From Chitinivorax tropicus (GTDB lineage: Bacteria; Pseudomonadota; Gammaproteobacteria; Burkholderiales; SCOH01): a stretch of 64,000 nucleotides of DNA. Position 1 is the stretch's first letter. Each line of letters opens with the position of its first letter. Made by a program: the position numbers and the translations under genes. Positions 18,224 to 27,529 of the stretch are shown one piece after another. The notes beneath the pieces are model-generated. The model saw nothing but the letters and a program-made list of their open reading frames with translations, was not told the DNA's origin and did no database searches. The stretch covers positions 1-64,000 of the forward strand of contig NZ_JACHHY010000005.1 in NCBI RefSeq assembly GCF_014202905.1, read 5' to 3'.

Positions 18224-20053
18224 ATGGCTATGGAAGCTTCTACCGTATTCGACCCCAAGCCCATACTGACCGCCTTGCCCAGCCTGCCTGGTGTCTACCG
18301 CATGCTGGCCGTTGACGGTTCGGTGTTGTATGTCGGCAAGGCAAAAGACCTGAAAAAGCGCGTATCGTCTTATTTCCAGAAGACGGATCTGTCGCCTCGC
18401 ATCAAATTGATGGTAGCGCAGATTTCGGCGATTGAAACAACTGTGGTGAGAACCGAGAGTGAGGCATTCATTCTTGAAAACAACCTGATCAAGGCACTCA
18501 GTCCACGTTATAACATCCTCTTTCGGGACGATAAATCCTACCCCTACATCTTACTGACTGGCCACGCATTCCCTCGACTGGGCTTCTATCGTGGTGCGCT
18601 GGATCGCAAAAATCAGTATTTTGGCCCGTTTCCGACTGGACATGCAGTACGTGAAAATATCCAATTGCTGCAAAAAGTCTTCCGCCTGCGCACATGCGAA
18701 GATTCCGTCTTCAACAATCGGTCGCGCCCATGCCTGCTTTACCAGATCAAGCGCTGTACAGGGCCTTGTGTCGGGCTGATAGCCCCGGCGCAATACCAGG
18801 CTGATGTGCGTAATGCCATCTTATTTCTGCAAGGCAAGGACCATGAATTGCTGGCGGATCTGCAGCAGAAGATGGATGCAGCTGCAGAAGCATGGCGCTT
18901 TGAAGAGGCCGCCTTGCTGCGGGATCAGATCCAGAGCCTCAACAAGATACGTGGTAAGCAATTTGTCAGCAGCAACACCTCCCAATTGGATGCAGATGTG
19001 GTGGCCTGTGTCGCAGCCAACGGCTTGCTATGTGTCAATCTGGTGATGATTCGTGGTGGTCGCCATCTGGGTGATAAAAGCTTCTTTCCCAGCAATGCAG
19101 AAGGCTATTCGGCACCACAAGCACTTGAAGCTTTCTTGCTGCAGCACTATCTGGAACGGGGCATTCCGCACGCTATCATCGTCAACGGCGTGCCCGAGCC
19201 AGAGCCCTTGCAACAACTACTGTCCGAGCAGGCAGAGCGCAAGGTGCTATTGAATACATCACCCACTGGCGAGCGGCGAGTCTGGTTGGAGATGGCCATC
19301 AAGAATGCGGAAATCGCCATCGGCCAACGCTTGGTGAATCAATCAACGCAAGAAGCGCGACTGAATGCGTTGCAAGCCCTGCTGGGGCTTCCTTCTGGCG
19401 AGGCACGGATCGAATGCTTCGACATCAGCCACACCATGGGTGAGGCCACCGTCGCATCATGTGTGGTCTATGACCACATGGCTATGCAACCCTCAGAGTA
19501 TCGTCGCTACAACATCACCGGGATCACCCCTGGAGATGATTTTGCCGCCATGCGGGATGTGTTGACCCGACGTTACCAAAAGATTGCGGCGGGGGAAGGA
19601 TTGATGCCCGATCTGATCCTGATCGACGGTGGAAAGGGACAGGTGGGCGTGGCGCAGGAAGTCATGTCGGAAGTGGGGCTGACGGATTTGCTTCTGGTGG
19701 GCGTGGCGAAGGGCGAAGAGCGTAAGCCAGGGCTGGAGCAGTTGATTATTCCCCAGCACCAAAAGACGCTACAATTACCAAGTGACCATCCTGCCTTGCA
19801 CCTGATCCAGCAGGTTCGTGACGAAGCGCACCGCTTTGCCATTACTGGCCATCGGAATCGACGAGGTAAAGCACGTACGACCTCCACACTGGAAGACATC
19901 GATGGCGTGGGGCCAAAACGGCGACAGCGGCTGTTGGCGCACTTTGGTGGACTCAAGGGCGTTCAAACTGCCAGTGTTGAACAATTGTGCCAAGTTGAGG
20001 GTATCAGTCGAGCATTGGCCGAAACCATCTACAAACAGCTGCACTCATCTTAA
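18224..20053 (+). CDS. uvrC: Excinuclease ABC subunit C
   Basis: UvrC makes both incisions in nucleotide excision repair together with UvrB. The 609-residue protein has an N-terminal GIY-YIG nuclease ([21 protein letters not shown]), a UvrB-binding UVR segment (about 200-235), the RNase-H-like second nuclease domain ([13 protein letters not shown]) and C-terminal helix-hairpin-helix motifs (I-D-G-V-G-P-K-R-R). The start is uncertain between 18194, 18224 and 18230; I use 18224, close to where the conserved domain begins. pgsA follows 16 bp later, a pairing also seen in E. coli. Confidence 0.96.
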   Translation: MAMEASTVFDPKPILTALPSLPGVYRMLAVDGSVLYVGKAKDLKKRVSSYFQKTDLSPRIKLMVAQISAIETTVVRTESEAFILENNLIKALSPRYNILFRDDKSYPYILLTGHAFPRLGFYRGALDRKNQYFGPFPTGHAVRENIQLLQKVFRLRTCEDSVFNNRSRPCLLYQIKRCTGPCVGLIAPAQYQADVRNAILFLQGKDHELLADLQQKMDAAAEAWRFEEAALLRDQIQSLNKIRGKQFVSSNTSQLDADVVACVAANGLLCVNLVMIRGGRHLGDKSFFPSNAEGYSAPQALEAFLLQHYLERGIPHAIIVNGVPEPEPLQQLLSEQAERKVLLNTSPTGERRVWLEMAIKNAEIAIGQRLVNQSTQEARLNALQALLGLPSGEARIECFDISHTMGEATVASCVVYDHMAMQPSEYRRYNITGITPGDDFAAMRDVLTRRYQKIAAGEGLMPDLILIDGGKGQVGVAQEVMSEVGLTDLLLVGVAKGEERKPGLEQLIIPQHQKTLQLPSDHPALHLIQQVRDEAHRFAITGHRNRRGKARTTSTLEDIDGVGPKRRQRLLAHFGGLKGVQTASVEQLCQVEGISRALAETIYKQLHSS

Positions 20054-20069
20054 CTAACCACGACTTCTC

Positions 20070-20645
20070 ATGCCGTTCAATCTACCGATTTTTCTCACCT
20101 GGTGTCGTATTGTGCTTATCCCCTTGTTCGTGGGTATCTACTATCTGCCGGCACAATGGATGCCGATGGGGGATAAAAATCTATTTGCCGCAATGTGTTT
20201 TGCGCTGGCAGCCATCACAGACTGGTTTGACGGCTATCTGGCACGTGCACTTGCGCAGACCACCTCATTCGGAGCCTTCCTCGACCCAGTCGCAGATAAA
20301 TTGATGGTTGCTGCCGCATTGATCCTATTGGTCAACCTTGGGCGGACGGAAGCATGGATAGCCGTGGTGATCATCGGGCGGGAAATCACCATTTCAGCCT
20401 TGCGCGAATGGATGGCCCAGCTGGGAAGAAGCAAAAGCGTGGCAGTCAGTTTCATTGGTAAGCTCAAAACAGCTGCGCAAATGATTGCGATTCTGCTATT
20501 GCTCTATGCAGGACCGATCATTCCAGAGATCAGCACACTTTTTATTGGCGAATTGCTGATGCTGATCGCAGCTGTTTTGACTTTATGGTCAATGATTTAT
20601 TACCTGCGCGTTGCATGGCCCCTGATCAAGCATGCAGAAAATTGA
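20070..20645 (+). CDS. pgsA: Phosphatidylglycerophosphate synthase
   Basis: PgsA joins CDP-diacylglycerol and glycerol-3-phosphate, the committed step to phosphatidylglycerol, in the inner membrane. The 191-residue protein has the CDP-alcohol phosphotransferase motif: D-G-Y-L-A-R, eight residues, G-A-F-L-D-P-V-A-D-K. About four to five hydrophobic segments follow. It lies after uvrC and before tRNA-Gly genes, a conserved order. Confidence 0.96.
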   Translation: MPFNLPIFLTWCRIVLIPLFVGIYYLPAQWMPMGDKNLFAAMCFALAAITDWFDGYLARALAQTTSFGAFLDPVADKLMVAAALILLVNLGRTEAWIAVVIIGREITISALREWMAQLGRSKSVAVSFIGKLKTAAQMIAILLLLYAGPIIPEISTLFIGELLMLIAAVLTLWSMIYYLRVAWPLIKHAEN

Positions 20646-20655
20646 TTACGAAGTG

Positions 20656-20683
20656 TTGACACGAATATTTTCGCCGCTATAAT
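20656..20683 (+). promoter_or_regulatory. Sigma-70 promoter for the tRNA-Gly genes
   Basis: Consensus TTGACA (20656-20661) and TATAAT (20678-20683) with 16-bp spacing, 41 bp before the first tRNA-Gly. A very strong promoter by sequence. Confidence 0.88.
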
Positions 20684-20723
20684 GGCGGCTCTCTGAACGA
20701 CGGCGGTAACGCAGTCAAGCAAA

Positions 20724-20799
<76 letters not shown>

Positions 20800-20827
20800 T
20801 TAAAAGCTTGAGTCTGTCAGAAATTAT

Positions 20828-20903
<76 letters not shown>

Positions 20904-20908
20904 GTTTC

Positions 20909-20934
20909 AAGGGAAAGCAGTGCTTTCCCTTTTT
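20909..20934 (+). terminator. Terminator after the tRNA-Gly pair
   Basis: AAGGGAAAGC / GCTTTCCCTT with a three-base loop and a T-run. tRNA-Cys and tRNA-Leu follow, so they may have another promoter or rely on readthrough. Confidence 0.85.
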
Positions 20935-21002
20935 AATTCAAGGCCGATGGCGAATGGCCTTGAGTTGCGATAAACTAAGTCGGTTTTCGCAACGCCTGCG
21001 AT

Positions 21003-21076
21003 GGCGGGTTAGCAAAGTGGCTATGCAGCGGATTGCAAATCCGTCTACGTCGGTTCGATTCCGGCACCCGCCTCCA
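21003..21076 (+). tRNA. tRNA-Cys (anticodon GCA)
   Basis: A 74-nt cloverleaf with encoded CCA: acceptor GGCGGGT/ACCCGCC, anticodon stem GCGGA/TCCGT, loop TTGCAAA (anticodon GCA). Confidence 0.96.
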
Positions 21077-21093
21077 AATTCCAGTTACCATCA

Positions 21094-21182
21094 GCCCGGA
21101 TGGTGAAATAGGTAGACACAAGGGACTTAAAATCCCTCGCTGGGAAACCGGCGTGCCGGTTCGATTCCGGCTCCGGGCACCA
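21094..21182 (+). tRNA. tRNA-Leu (anticodon TAA)
   Basis: An 89-nt class II tRNA with long variable arm and encoded CCA: acceptor GCCCGGA/TCCGGGC, anticodon stem AGGGA/TCCCT, loop CTTAAAA (anticodon TAA). Confidence 0.96.
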
Positions 21183-21207
21183 TGAATTCATTTCAGTACA
21201 GAATATT

Positions 21208-21239
21208 AAAACCCACAATGTGTCTGCTTGTGGGTTTTT
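21208..21239 (+). terminator. Terminator after tRNA-Leu
   Basis: AAAACCCACAA / TTGTGGGTTTTT stem-loop with T-run, 25 bp after the tRNA-Leu CCA. Confidence 0.88.
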
Positions 21240-21398
21240 GCTTTTTGCTTTTCCTCTCACACCATATATCGCTTGCCATTGGGGGGCACTTGGCAGGACG
21301 GGTACCTGGTGCTGTGGTTGGGTGTCGCGTGAAACGACCGCAGCTGATGCTTAAATGGTCAAGGGGATCTCCGGGCTGCTGTTTGGAGATGCGAGAGC

Positions 21399-21425
21399 AA
21401 AAAGCCAGCGCCAATGGCGCTGGCT
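21399..21425 (-). terminator. Terminator of the tetR-emrA-emrB operon
   Basis: On the minus strand AGCCAGCGCC, loop ATT, GGCGCTGGCT, then TTTT. It starts 19 bp past the emrB stop. Confidence 0.88.
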
Positions 21426-21443
21426 GGCATGATCAGGGAGGGC

Positions 21444-23030
21444 TCAGTGCGCGTCCATGGCGCCTTGCCGCAGTTGTGTATTCCTCATCAATAACAGCAA
21501 GGGCATGGCGCAGGCCAGCACGATCCCAAGCCAGAAGAACAGCTGGTTGAACGACAGCATATTGGCTTGTTTTTGCACTTGTACATTCAAAATGGCCTGG
21601 GCCTTGATCGAGGCCATGCTTTCCGGCACGCCGCGTGCAATCAGGATCTGCTTCAATGTGCTCAGTCGTTGCATGGTCGCGATCGAGTTGTTGGTCAGAT
21701 GCTCGGCCAGGTGGGCTTGCTGCGCTTGAACAAGATGGCTGAAACTGGTGGCTGAGGTGGCGATGCCGACACTGCCGCCCAGCATGCGGGTCAGGTTGTA
21801 TAGGCCGCTGGCATTGGCCATGTCTTGTGGGGCGATGTTGCTCATGGCCAGGTTGTTGAGTGGTACGAAGACCATACCCAGCCCCAATCCACGTAATACC
21901 AGCGGCCAGAAGAAGTCCTCGGTGCCACTGTCGGTGGTCAGGTGGTAGTGCATCCACATGGCGTAACAGAATACCGCTGTGCCCAGTACGATCATGGCTT
22001 TTGCCGAGACGCCTCTGGCGACGAGTTTGCTGGTGGTGGCAAGGGCAATTGCGGTTGCAATGGCTGAGGGCAGGATAAACATTCCTGTCTGGAAGGCGTT
22101 GTACCCCATCAACGCCTGGGCATAGATCGGGAACATGAAGATGGTGCTGTAGAGTGCTGCTCCGGTCAGGAAGGCGTAGACGAGCCCTGCATTGAATTGG
22201 CCGTCTCGCATGATGCGCAAATCGACAATCGGGTGCTTGCTTTCCAGCTCGTGGATGACAAAGATGAACAGGCCGAAGAAAGAGGCCAGTGCCAACATGA
22301 TCACTTCGGTGGATTCAAACCAGTCATTCTTTTCGCCGCGCTCCAGCATGGTTTGCAATGCGCCAATGCCGATGGCGAGAAGGATCAGGCCGATGTAGTC
22401 GATTCGTGCGGCCTTTTTTTGCATGGCGGAATCGGGCACGTAGATCAGCGCCAGTAGCAATGCACCAATGCCCAGTGGCAGGTTGATGTAGAAAATCCAG
22501 GGCCAGGAGTAGGCATCAGTCAGCCAGCCGCCAACTGTCGGCCCCAATGCTGGCCCGGCCATGATGCCCATGCCAAATATGGCCATGGCGGTGCCTAGCT
22601 CTTTGGGGGGAAAGGTTTCGAATAAGGTGGACTGAGCTGTTGCGATCAGTCCGCCGCCGCCGATGCCCTGGACGATCCGCCAGGCCACCATGGATTCCAA
22701 CGATGTGGCCGCGCCGCAGGCCATGGAGGCAATGGTGAAGACCAGGATCGAGAGTGCGAAGTAATTACGCCGCCCCAGTTGGTTTGACAGCCAGCCCGAG
22801 ATGGGCAGGACGATCACGTTGGCGACGACATAGCCGGTCGATACCCAAGCAATTTCGTCCAATGTGGCGCCGAGCGAGCCCATCATGTGTGGCACTGCGA
22901 CGTTGACGATGCTGGTATCCAGCAATTCGAGCACCGAAGCCAGGGTCACTGTCAGTGCAATGATGAAGCGGTTGGCTTGGATGCTGGCCGGCGTGGTCGA
23001 ACGCGACAGACCAGGTAGGATGGGGCTCAT
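21444..23030 (-). CDS. emrB: EmrB/QacA-type multidrug efflux MFS transporter
   Basis: The 528-residue protein is a 14-helix proton-driven exporter (DHA2 family) of the inner membrane. Seen motifs include L-D-T-S-I-V-N-V-A-V-P-H in helix 1, W-V-S-T-G-Y-V, G-W-L-S-N-Q-L-G-R-R (loop 2-3) and G-P-A-L-G-P-T-V-G-G-W (motif C). The start overlaps the emrA stop by four bases (ATGA), so translation is coupled. EmrB normally works with EmrA and an outer-membrane TolC; no TolC-like gene is near. Drug range is unknown. Confidence 0.92.
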   Translation of the reverse strand: MSPILPGLSRSTTPASIQANRFIIALTVTLASVLELLDTSIVNVAVPHMMGSLGATLDEIAWVSTGYVVANVIVLPISGWLSNQLGRRNYFALSILVFTIASMACGAATSLESMVAWRIVQGIGGGGLIATAQSTLFETFPPKELGTAMAIFGMGIMAGPALGPTVGGWLTDAYSWPWIFYINLPLGIGALLLALIYVPDSAMQKKAARIDYIGLILLAIGIGALQTMLERGEKNDWFESTEVIMLALASFFGLFIFVIHELESKHPIVDLRIMRDGQFNAGLVYAFLTGAALYSTIFMFPIYAQALMGYNAFQTGMFILPSAIATAIALATTSKLVARGVSAKAMIVLGTAVFCYAMWMHYHLTTDSGTEDFFWPLVLRGLGLGMVFVPLNNLAMSNIAPQDMANASGLYNLTRMLGGSVGIATSATSFSHLVQAQQAHLAEHLTNNSIATMQRLSTLKQILIARGVPESMASIKAQAILNVQVQKQANMLSFNQLFFWLGIVLACAMPLLLLMRNTQLRQGAMDAH

Positions 23031-24106
23031 GTTCTGGCCTCGATGGTGGCATTGACGCTCATGCCGGGACGTAACGGGTGTTTCTGATCCGCTGTCTGCG
23101 CCAGGCGGATCTTCACAGGGATGCGTTGAACCACCTTGGTGAAGTTACCGGTGGCATTGTCGGGGGGGAGCAGTGTGAATTTGGCACCTGTCGCAGCGCT
23201 GATCGATTCAACCTTGCCCTCGAACTTCATGCCAGGGTAGGCATCGACTTCGATCTCGGCTTTGGCGCCTGGCTGCACTTTGCCGACATCCGTCTCTTTG
23301 ACATTCGCCACCACCCAGATGTCATCATTGGTCACCAGACTCATCAAAGTCTGGCCGGGCTGTACAAGCTGTCCTACCTCGACATTCTTTTTGCTGACCA
23401 TGCCAGTGGTCGGGGCTTTCAGCTCAGTGTCGGCCAGTTGGATGGCTGCCAGATCACGCACTGCGCGTGCTGCGTCCACCTTGGATTTAGCCGTGCGTAA
23501 TGCTGCGGAGTACACCGTGACCTGTTCGCCAGCGGCGCTGGCCGAGTCGCGAGCGGTCTTCAGTTGCGCTTCGGCTGTGCGTACTGCTGTCTCGGCGGCA
23601 TCCAATTGTTGTTGTGAGGCCATGGCTTGTGCAGCCAGTGACCGGGTGCGTTCATAGTCGTTTCTGGCTTTTTGCAGATTGGCTTCTGATTGCTTGATAT
23701 TGGCGCTGGCCGCCGAAGCATTGGCTTGTGCCCAGCTGATCTGTGCAACGGCTTGGCCTACGTCATTGCCTTGTTTGCCTGCGTTGGACAGTGCGACAGC
23801 CAATTCCGCATCGGCCTGGAGCAGCTTGGCTTTGTAGTCACGGTCATCGATCTTGACCAGCAATTCACTTTGTTTGGCTGTCTGGTTGTCTTCTGCTTGG
23901 ACTTCAGTCACATACCCGGCCACACGGGCCGCAATTGGGACGATCCGACCTTCGATCTGTGCGTTGTCAGTCGATACATAGTGCTGACCATGCCACCAGT
24001 TGTAGCCCAACCCCCCTGCTATGCCAATCGTGGCAATCAACAGCACAAGGCGTGCCTTGCTTTGTTTCTTGGGTGCTTCGATCGGGGCTTGTGCATCGGT
24101 TGTCAT
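23027..24106 (-). CDS. emrA: EmrA-type membrane fusion protein
   Basis: The 359-residue HlyD-family adaptor has a short cytoplasmic tail, one membrane segment (about 20-37), the N-terminal biotinyl-lipoyl half (V-S-T-D-N-A-Q-I-E-G-R-I-V-P-I-A-A-R-V), a long coiled-coil hairpin (about 105-210) and the second lipoyl half (L-K-A-P-T-T-G-M-V). It should bridge EmrB and an outer-membrane channel. ATG 24106 is chosen: GGAGAA lies upstream and the longer frame to 24316 adds unrelated residues. Confidence 0.92.
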   Translation of the reverse strand: MTTDAQAPIEAPKKQSKARLVLLIATIGIAGGLGYNWWHGQHYVSTDNAQIEGRIVPIAARVAGYVTEVQAEDNQTAKQSELLVKIDDRDYKAKLLQADAELAVALSNAGKQGNDVGQAVAQISWAQANASAASANIKQSEANLQKARNDYERTRSLAAQAMASQQQLDAAETAVRTAEAQLKTARDSASAAGEQVTVYSAALRTAKSKVDAARAVRDLAAIQLADTELKAPTTGMVSKKNVEVGQLVQPGQTLMSLVTNDDIWVVANVKETDVGKVQPGAKAEIEVDAYPGMKFEGKVESISAATGAKFTLLPPDNATGNFTKVVQRIPVKIRLAQTADQKHPLRPGMSVNATIEART

Positions 24107-24158
24107 GCTAGGTTCTCCAGGGTGCGAATATCTGATTTTTGATGATGAAGGCAAGACA

Positions 24159-24812
24159 TCAGGGCTTGATGTCGGCTGCCGTAGTGGGCCGGAGGGCTGC
24201 CAGCAGCATATCCAGGTGAAAACGCGCAAAGGCGGGCAGGTCGAACAGGTTTTTCCTGTAAGGGCCAAAGGCCTGTTGCCATAGCGTCTGCATGATGATG
24301 GGTGAGATGATTTCACTCACCGTAAAGCCGATATCGACAGCACGGAATTCACCTTGCTGGATACCACGCTCGATCACCTGGCTGTAGATACGGCGGCTTC
24401 GATCAACCACCTCTTGCAAATAGAACTGGGCGATTTCGGGAAAATTGCCTGCTTCGCCAATCGCCAGTTTGGACAAACCATTGACAGGTGAATTTTCCAG
24501 CTTTTCAACCCAGCGTAATATCAGGGTTTCCAATAGCTGTGCCGCAGATTGTTGTGTATCAGCGACCATCTCTTCAGCCAATTGCAGGCTAGGCCCCCAG
24601 GCATCGCGCACAGCTGCTTTAAACAGGTCTTCTTTGCTGGCGAAGTAAAGATAGAGCGTTCCCTTGGTGACACCAGCCGCCTTGGCGACCTCGTCAAGCT
24701 TGGTGGCGGCATAACCCTTTTGAATGAACAAAGCCAAGGCTGCTTCGGTGATCTCGGCTGGGCGGGCATCTTTACGGCGCTGCCAGCGTGGTTGAGGTTG
24801 ATCTGAGTTCAT
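24159..24812 (-). CDS. TetR-family regulator of the emrAB-like pump
   Basis: The 217-residue protein has the TetR HTH at about 18-64 (I-T-E-A-A-L-A-L-F, V-A-K-A-A-G-V-T-K-G-T-L-Y-L-Y-F-A-S-K-E-D-L) and a helical ligand-binding C-terminus. It is first in a three-gene operon with emrA (52-bp gap) and emrB. A 26-bp palindrome sits 10 bp before its start, so it most likely represses its own operon until a drug binds. Ligand unknown. Confidence 0.92.
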   Translation of the reverse strand: MNSDQPQPRWQRRKDARPAEITEAALALFIQKGYAATKLDEVAKAAGVTKGTLYLYFASKEDLFKAAVRDAWGPSLQLAEEMVADTQQSAAQLLETLILRWVEKLENSPVNGLSKLAIGEAGNFPEIAQFYLQEVVDRSRRIYSQVIERGIQQGEFRAVDIGFTVSEIISPIIMQTLWQQAFGPYRKNLFDLPAFARFHLDMLLAALRPTTAADIKP

Positions 24813-24821
24813 TTTGATATT

Positions 24822-24847
24822 AATAACTAACTGGTCAGTTAATTATT
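24822..24847 (-). promoter_or_regulatory. Palindromic operator of the tetR-emrAB operon
   Basis: A 26-bp inverted repeat: AATAAC-TAACTG, centre GT, CAGTTA-ATTATT. The inner 6+6 bp are perfect and the outer 6+6 match in five of six positions. It is placed where a TetR dimer would block transcription of its own gene. Confidence 0.75.
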
Positions 24848-25127
24848 ATGGCGAGCGCTGGCGTTGTCAACAGGTATGCCGTATTCAATTCCGTACGCAA
24901 TTGCCTATTTCAGGTGTGAAATCCACGCATTCGATTGATTTGGTTTGAAATTTACCGCTTGAGATAGGGGATTGTTACAGGTCTGGCGACAGATGTGGCT
25001 TGGCTGGGTAAAGTGTTATGTGGCGGGCAGGGGGAGGGCTGCTTGATCTGGCTGTGCGTCGCCCGCAAGGACGCTCAGGAGGCACTCGCCATGAGAGGAG
25101 TGGAATCTGGACTGGTCGGGTTGCAAT
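24848..25127. other. Intergenic stretch, no gene seen
   Basis: About 280 bp between the operator and the terminator of the small lipoprotein gene. It probably holds the -35 region of the tetR operon promoter near the operator. Open frames are short and unlike known proteins. Confidence 0.35.
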
Positions 25128-25156
25128 GAAAAAAGCACAAGCCGGAGCTTGTGCTT
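25128..25156 (-). terminator. Terminator of the small lipoprotein gene
   Basis: On the minus strand AAGCACAAGC, loop TCCG, GCTTGTGCTTTTTT. It begins about 30 bp past the stop at 25186. Confidence 0.88.
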
Positions 25157-25185
25157 TCATCTGGAATGGTATGGGGCGCCACAGG

Positions 25186-25413
25186 CTATTGAGTGATACG
25201 CCGGTGGCCGATATCCGCCGCTTCTCGGATGGCTTCGGCGGCTTTGCGATCCCCGACCTTGATTTCTGGTGAGCGTATCGCGCTGCTTCGACGCGGGATA
25301 TTGCTGCCCGTGATGTATTCTTTGTCATCATCATAGGGAGCCTGTTCTGGGGTATTGCTGCAGGCCGCCAACGTAGCAGCCAAACTGAGCGCCAGAATCA
25401 ATGATGGTTTCAT
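25186..25413 (-). CDS. Small predicted lipoprotein
   Basis: The 75-residue protein starts with a lipoprotein signal (M-K-P-S-L-I-L-A-L-S-L-A-A-T-L-A-A-C), where L-A-A-C is the lipobox and the cysteine (about residue 18) would be acylated. The mature part is charged: Y-D-D-D-K-E-Y-I-T-G-S-N-I-P-R-R followed by a basic and acidic helix. The I-T-G-S-N-I-P-R-R segment recurs, from memory, in small lipoproteins of betaproteobacteria; function is unknown. ATG 25413 is chosen since it starts the signal peptide. Confidence 0.75.
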   Translation of the reverse strand: MKPSLILALSLAATLAACSNTPEQAPYDDDKEYITGSNIPRRSSAIRSPEIKVGDRKAAEAIREAADIGHRRITQ

Positions 25414-25503
25414 GCCTGCAATTTTTCCTGATGTGTTGAGATAATTGATGCGCCGCTCCAGCACCTTGCTCGCTTACCGCCAAGCGCCCGAGCGGCATGA
25501 TGT

Positions 25504-26235
25504 TCACTGGCTGCGTTTACTGGCAAGGGTTTTCGTCAAAATACCGCGCAGCATGTCGATTTCATCGACTTCCAATGTCGCGCGCTTATATAGACGGCGT
25601 AATCTTGGCATCAAGCGCTTTGGATTGGCCGGGTTGAGGTAACCGATTTCAATCAAGGTGGCTTCCAGATGCTGCAGCATGCCTTCGATCTGCTCTTGCG
25701 TGGCCAGGGTCGGCGGGGTGGGCCAGTCGTCAAAGCGTGTCAGCCCGGCTGCCATGCGCAGCTCATAACAAACCAATTGCACCGCCGCAGCGAGATTCAG
25801 CGAGCAGTATTCAGGGTTGGTCGGTACATGGATCAGCAGGTTGCATTGCATGACTTCCTCATTGGACAAACCAAACGTCTCGTTGCCAAACACAAAGGCG
25901 ATCTCGTTGTGGGCGGCCAGATGCATGGCCTGTGTGGCCGCCTCGCGCAAATTCTCCGCTGGCAACGTCAGCTCTCTGCGCCGTGCGGACAGCGCTGCCG
26001 CGAAGCCCACTCCCTGCAATGCCTCACTCAGCGAGCCGCATACCGTGGCGTGGCGGAGCACATCGACCGCGCCACTGGCCAGGGCGTCAGCATGATCATT
26101 GGGAAACTCCTTTGGGTTGACGAGATACAACTTGGTGATGCCCATGACCTTCATGGCACGGGCGGCTGATCCAATATTGCCGGGGTGGCTGGGGTTGGTG
26201 AGGACAATGCGAATACGATCCAGATGATCAGCCAT
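25504..26235 (-). CDS. trmJ: tRNA (cytidine/uridine-2'-O-)-methyltransferase TrmJ
   Basis: The 243-residue protein is a SPOUT methyltransferase. Motif 1 is [19 protein letters not shown]; the SAM-binding knot contains [11 protein letters not shown] and [20 protein letters not shown]. TrmJ methylates the ribose at position 32 of several tRNAs. It is divergent from suhB, an order common in proteobacteria (suhB-trmJ). Confidence 0.93.
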   Translation of the reverse strand: MADHLDRIRIVLTNPSHPGNIGSAARAMKVMGITKLYLVNPKEFPNDHADALASGAVDVLRHATVCGSLSEALQGVGFAAALSARRRELTLPAENLREAATQAMHLAAHNEIAFVFGNETFGLSNEEVMQCNLLIHVPTNPEYCSLNLAAAVQLVCYELRMAAGLTRFDDWPTPPTLATQEQIEGMLQHLEATLIEIGYLNPANPKRLMPRLRRLYKRATLEVDEIDMLRGILTKTLASKRSQ

Positions 26236-26381
26236 GATGCGGGTGACTCTAACAAATCAAAAGCGGAATTTTAGCAGGGTTGGACAGCTTTCATGGGCAG
26301 GGTTGAGGAGCAGCATGGTGACATGGAGCCGCAAAACCGACACTTGGCGCCGCAGAAAGCGCCCTGGGGGTAAATTCGGGT

Positions 26382-26409
26382 TTCCTGATAGACCTAAAAA
26401 CAATACAAT
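26382..26409 (+). promoter_or_regulatory. Candidate promoter for suhB
   Basis: TTCCTG (26382-26387) and TACAAT (26404-26409) spaced by 16 bp, about 100 bp before suhB. A moderate match only. Confidence 0.4.
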
Positions 26410-26509
26410 AGCGCCCATTCATCGCGGTACTGAACTATTCTTAACTGGTATCCGCTCGTTCCTTGTCATCGTGGTGGTCGATCAACACCATCACATTGGA
26501 GTCAAAAAC

Positions 26510-27307
26510 ATGCACCCGATGCTGAATATCGCGGTCAAGGCTGCTCGCCGGGCCGGGACCATTATTAACCGTGCATCCAACAATCTGGATGTGTTACGTG
26601 TTGAACGCAAGAACCATAACGACTTCGTCAGTGAGGTCGATCGCGCAGCGGAGCAAGCCATCACCGAGGTGCTGTTGGATGCATACCCCAACCATGCCAT
26701 TCTGGGCGAGGAGGGTGGTGCGCAGGGAGACTCCGAATATCAATGGATCATCGACCCGCTCGATGGCACCACCAACTTTCTGCACAGCTTTCCCCAATAC
26801 GCCGTATCGATTGCGTTGTCGCACAACGGCACCATTACCCAAGGCGTGATCTACGACCCGGTTCACAACGACCTGTTCACTGCCAGCCGTGGTGCGGGTG
26901 CGTTTCTGAATGACCGCCGTATCCGTGTCTCCAAACGAATTCAACTGGCAGACAGCCTGATTGGTACCGGCTTCCCATACTCAGACTTTGCCCATCTCGA
27001 AACCTATATGTCGATGTTCAAGGATCTGTTGCAGCGCACTGCTGGGTTGCGCCGTCCAGGCTCTGCCGCGTTGGATCTGGCCTATGTTGCCTGTGGCCGT
27101 TTCGACGGGTTCTGGGAGTTGGGACTGAAACCGTGGGACATGGCTGCTGGTGTGTTGATGGTTCAGGAAGCTGGTGGCTTGGTCAGCGATGTGGAAGGTA
27201 ATGAGCATTTCCTGGAAACTGGCCACGTTGTGGCGGGTACGCCAAGAGTCTTCGGTCAATTGCTGCAAGCATTGCAACCGCACTTGACGGACTCCCTGCG
27301 GTACTGA
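26510..27307 (+). CDS. suhB: Inositol-1-monophosphatase family protein
   Basis: The 265-residue protein has the metal-dependent phosphatase motifs [17 protein letters not shown] and [15 protein letters not shown]. SuhB hydrolyses inositol phosphates and, in E. coli, also joins ribosomal RNA antitermination complexes. ATG 26510 is chosen: TTGGAG lies upstream and the conserved M-H-P-M-L-N-I-A start follows. A longer frame to 26234 has unrelated residues. Confidence 0.95.
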   Translation: MHPMLNIAVKAARRAGTIINRASNNLDVLRVERKNHNDFVSEVDRAAEQAITEVLLDAYPNHAILGEEGGAQGDSEYQWIIDPLDGTTNFLHSFPQYAVSIALSHNGTITQGVIYDPVHNDLFTASRGAGAFLNDRRIRVSKRIQLADSLIGTGFPYSDFAHLETYMSMFKDLLQRTAGLRRPGSAALDLAYVACGRFDGFWELGLKPWDMAAGVLMVQEAGGLVSDVEGNEHFLETGHVVAGTPRVFGQLLQALQPHLTDSLRY

Positions 27308-27326
27308 GCAGCCTCAGCCACACCCG

Positions 27327-27355
27327 AAAACCCATGCCGTTCGGCATGGGTTTTT
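27327..27355 (+). terminator. Terminator after suhB
   Basis: AAAACCCATGCC / GGCATGGGTTTTT with loop GTTC, about 20 bp past the stop; can also serve the convergent gene. Confidence 0.92.
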
Positions 27356-27529
27356 CTTCATCTGAGGACAGGGTTATTTGCCTGGATCAGGGCTGGTTGT
27401 CTTGCAAGCAGGTTGCCAGTCCAATCCAAGTCAAGCCCTTCATCAGAGCTCCACGCGTCTTTGCCACCCCTGCACCCGGCCATCCACGCCAATGTGCACT
27501 TGGTTTGCAGAGTAAGATGGAGCATCGCG

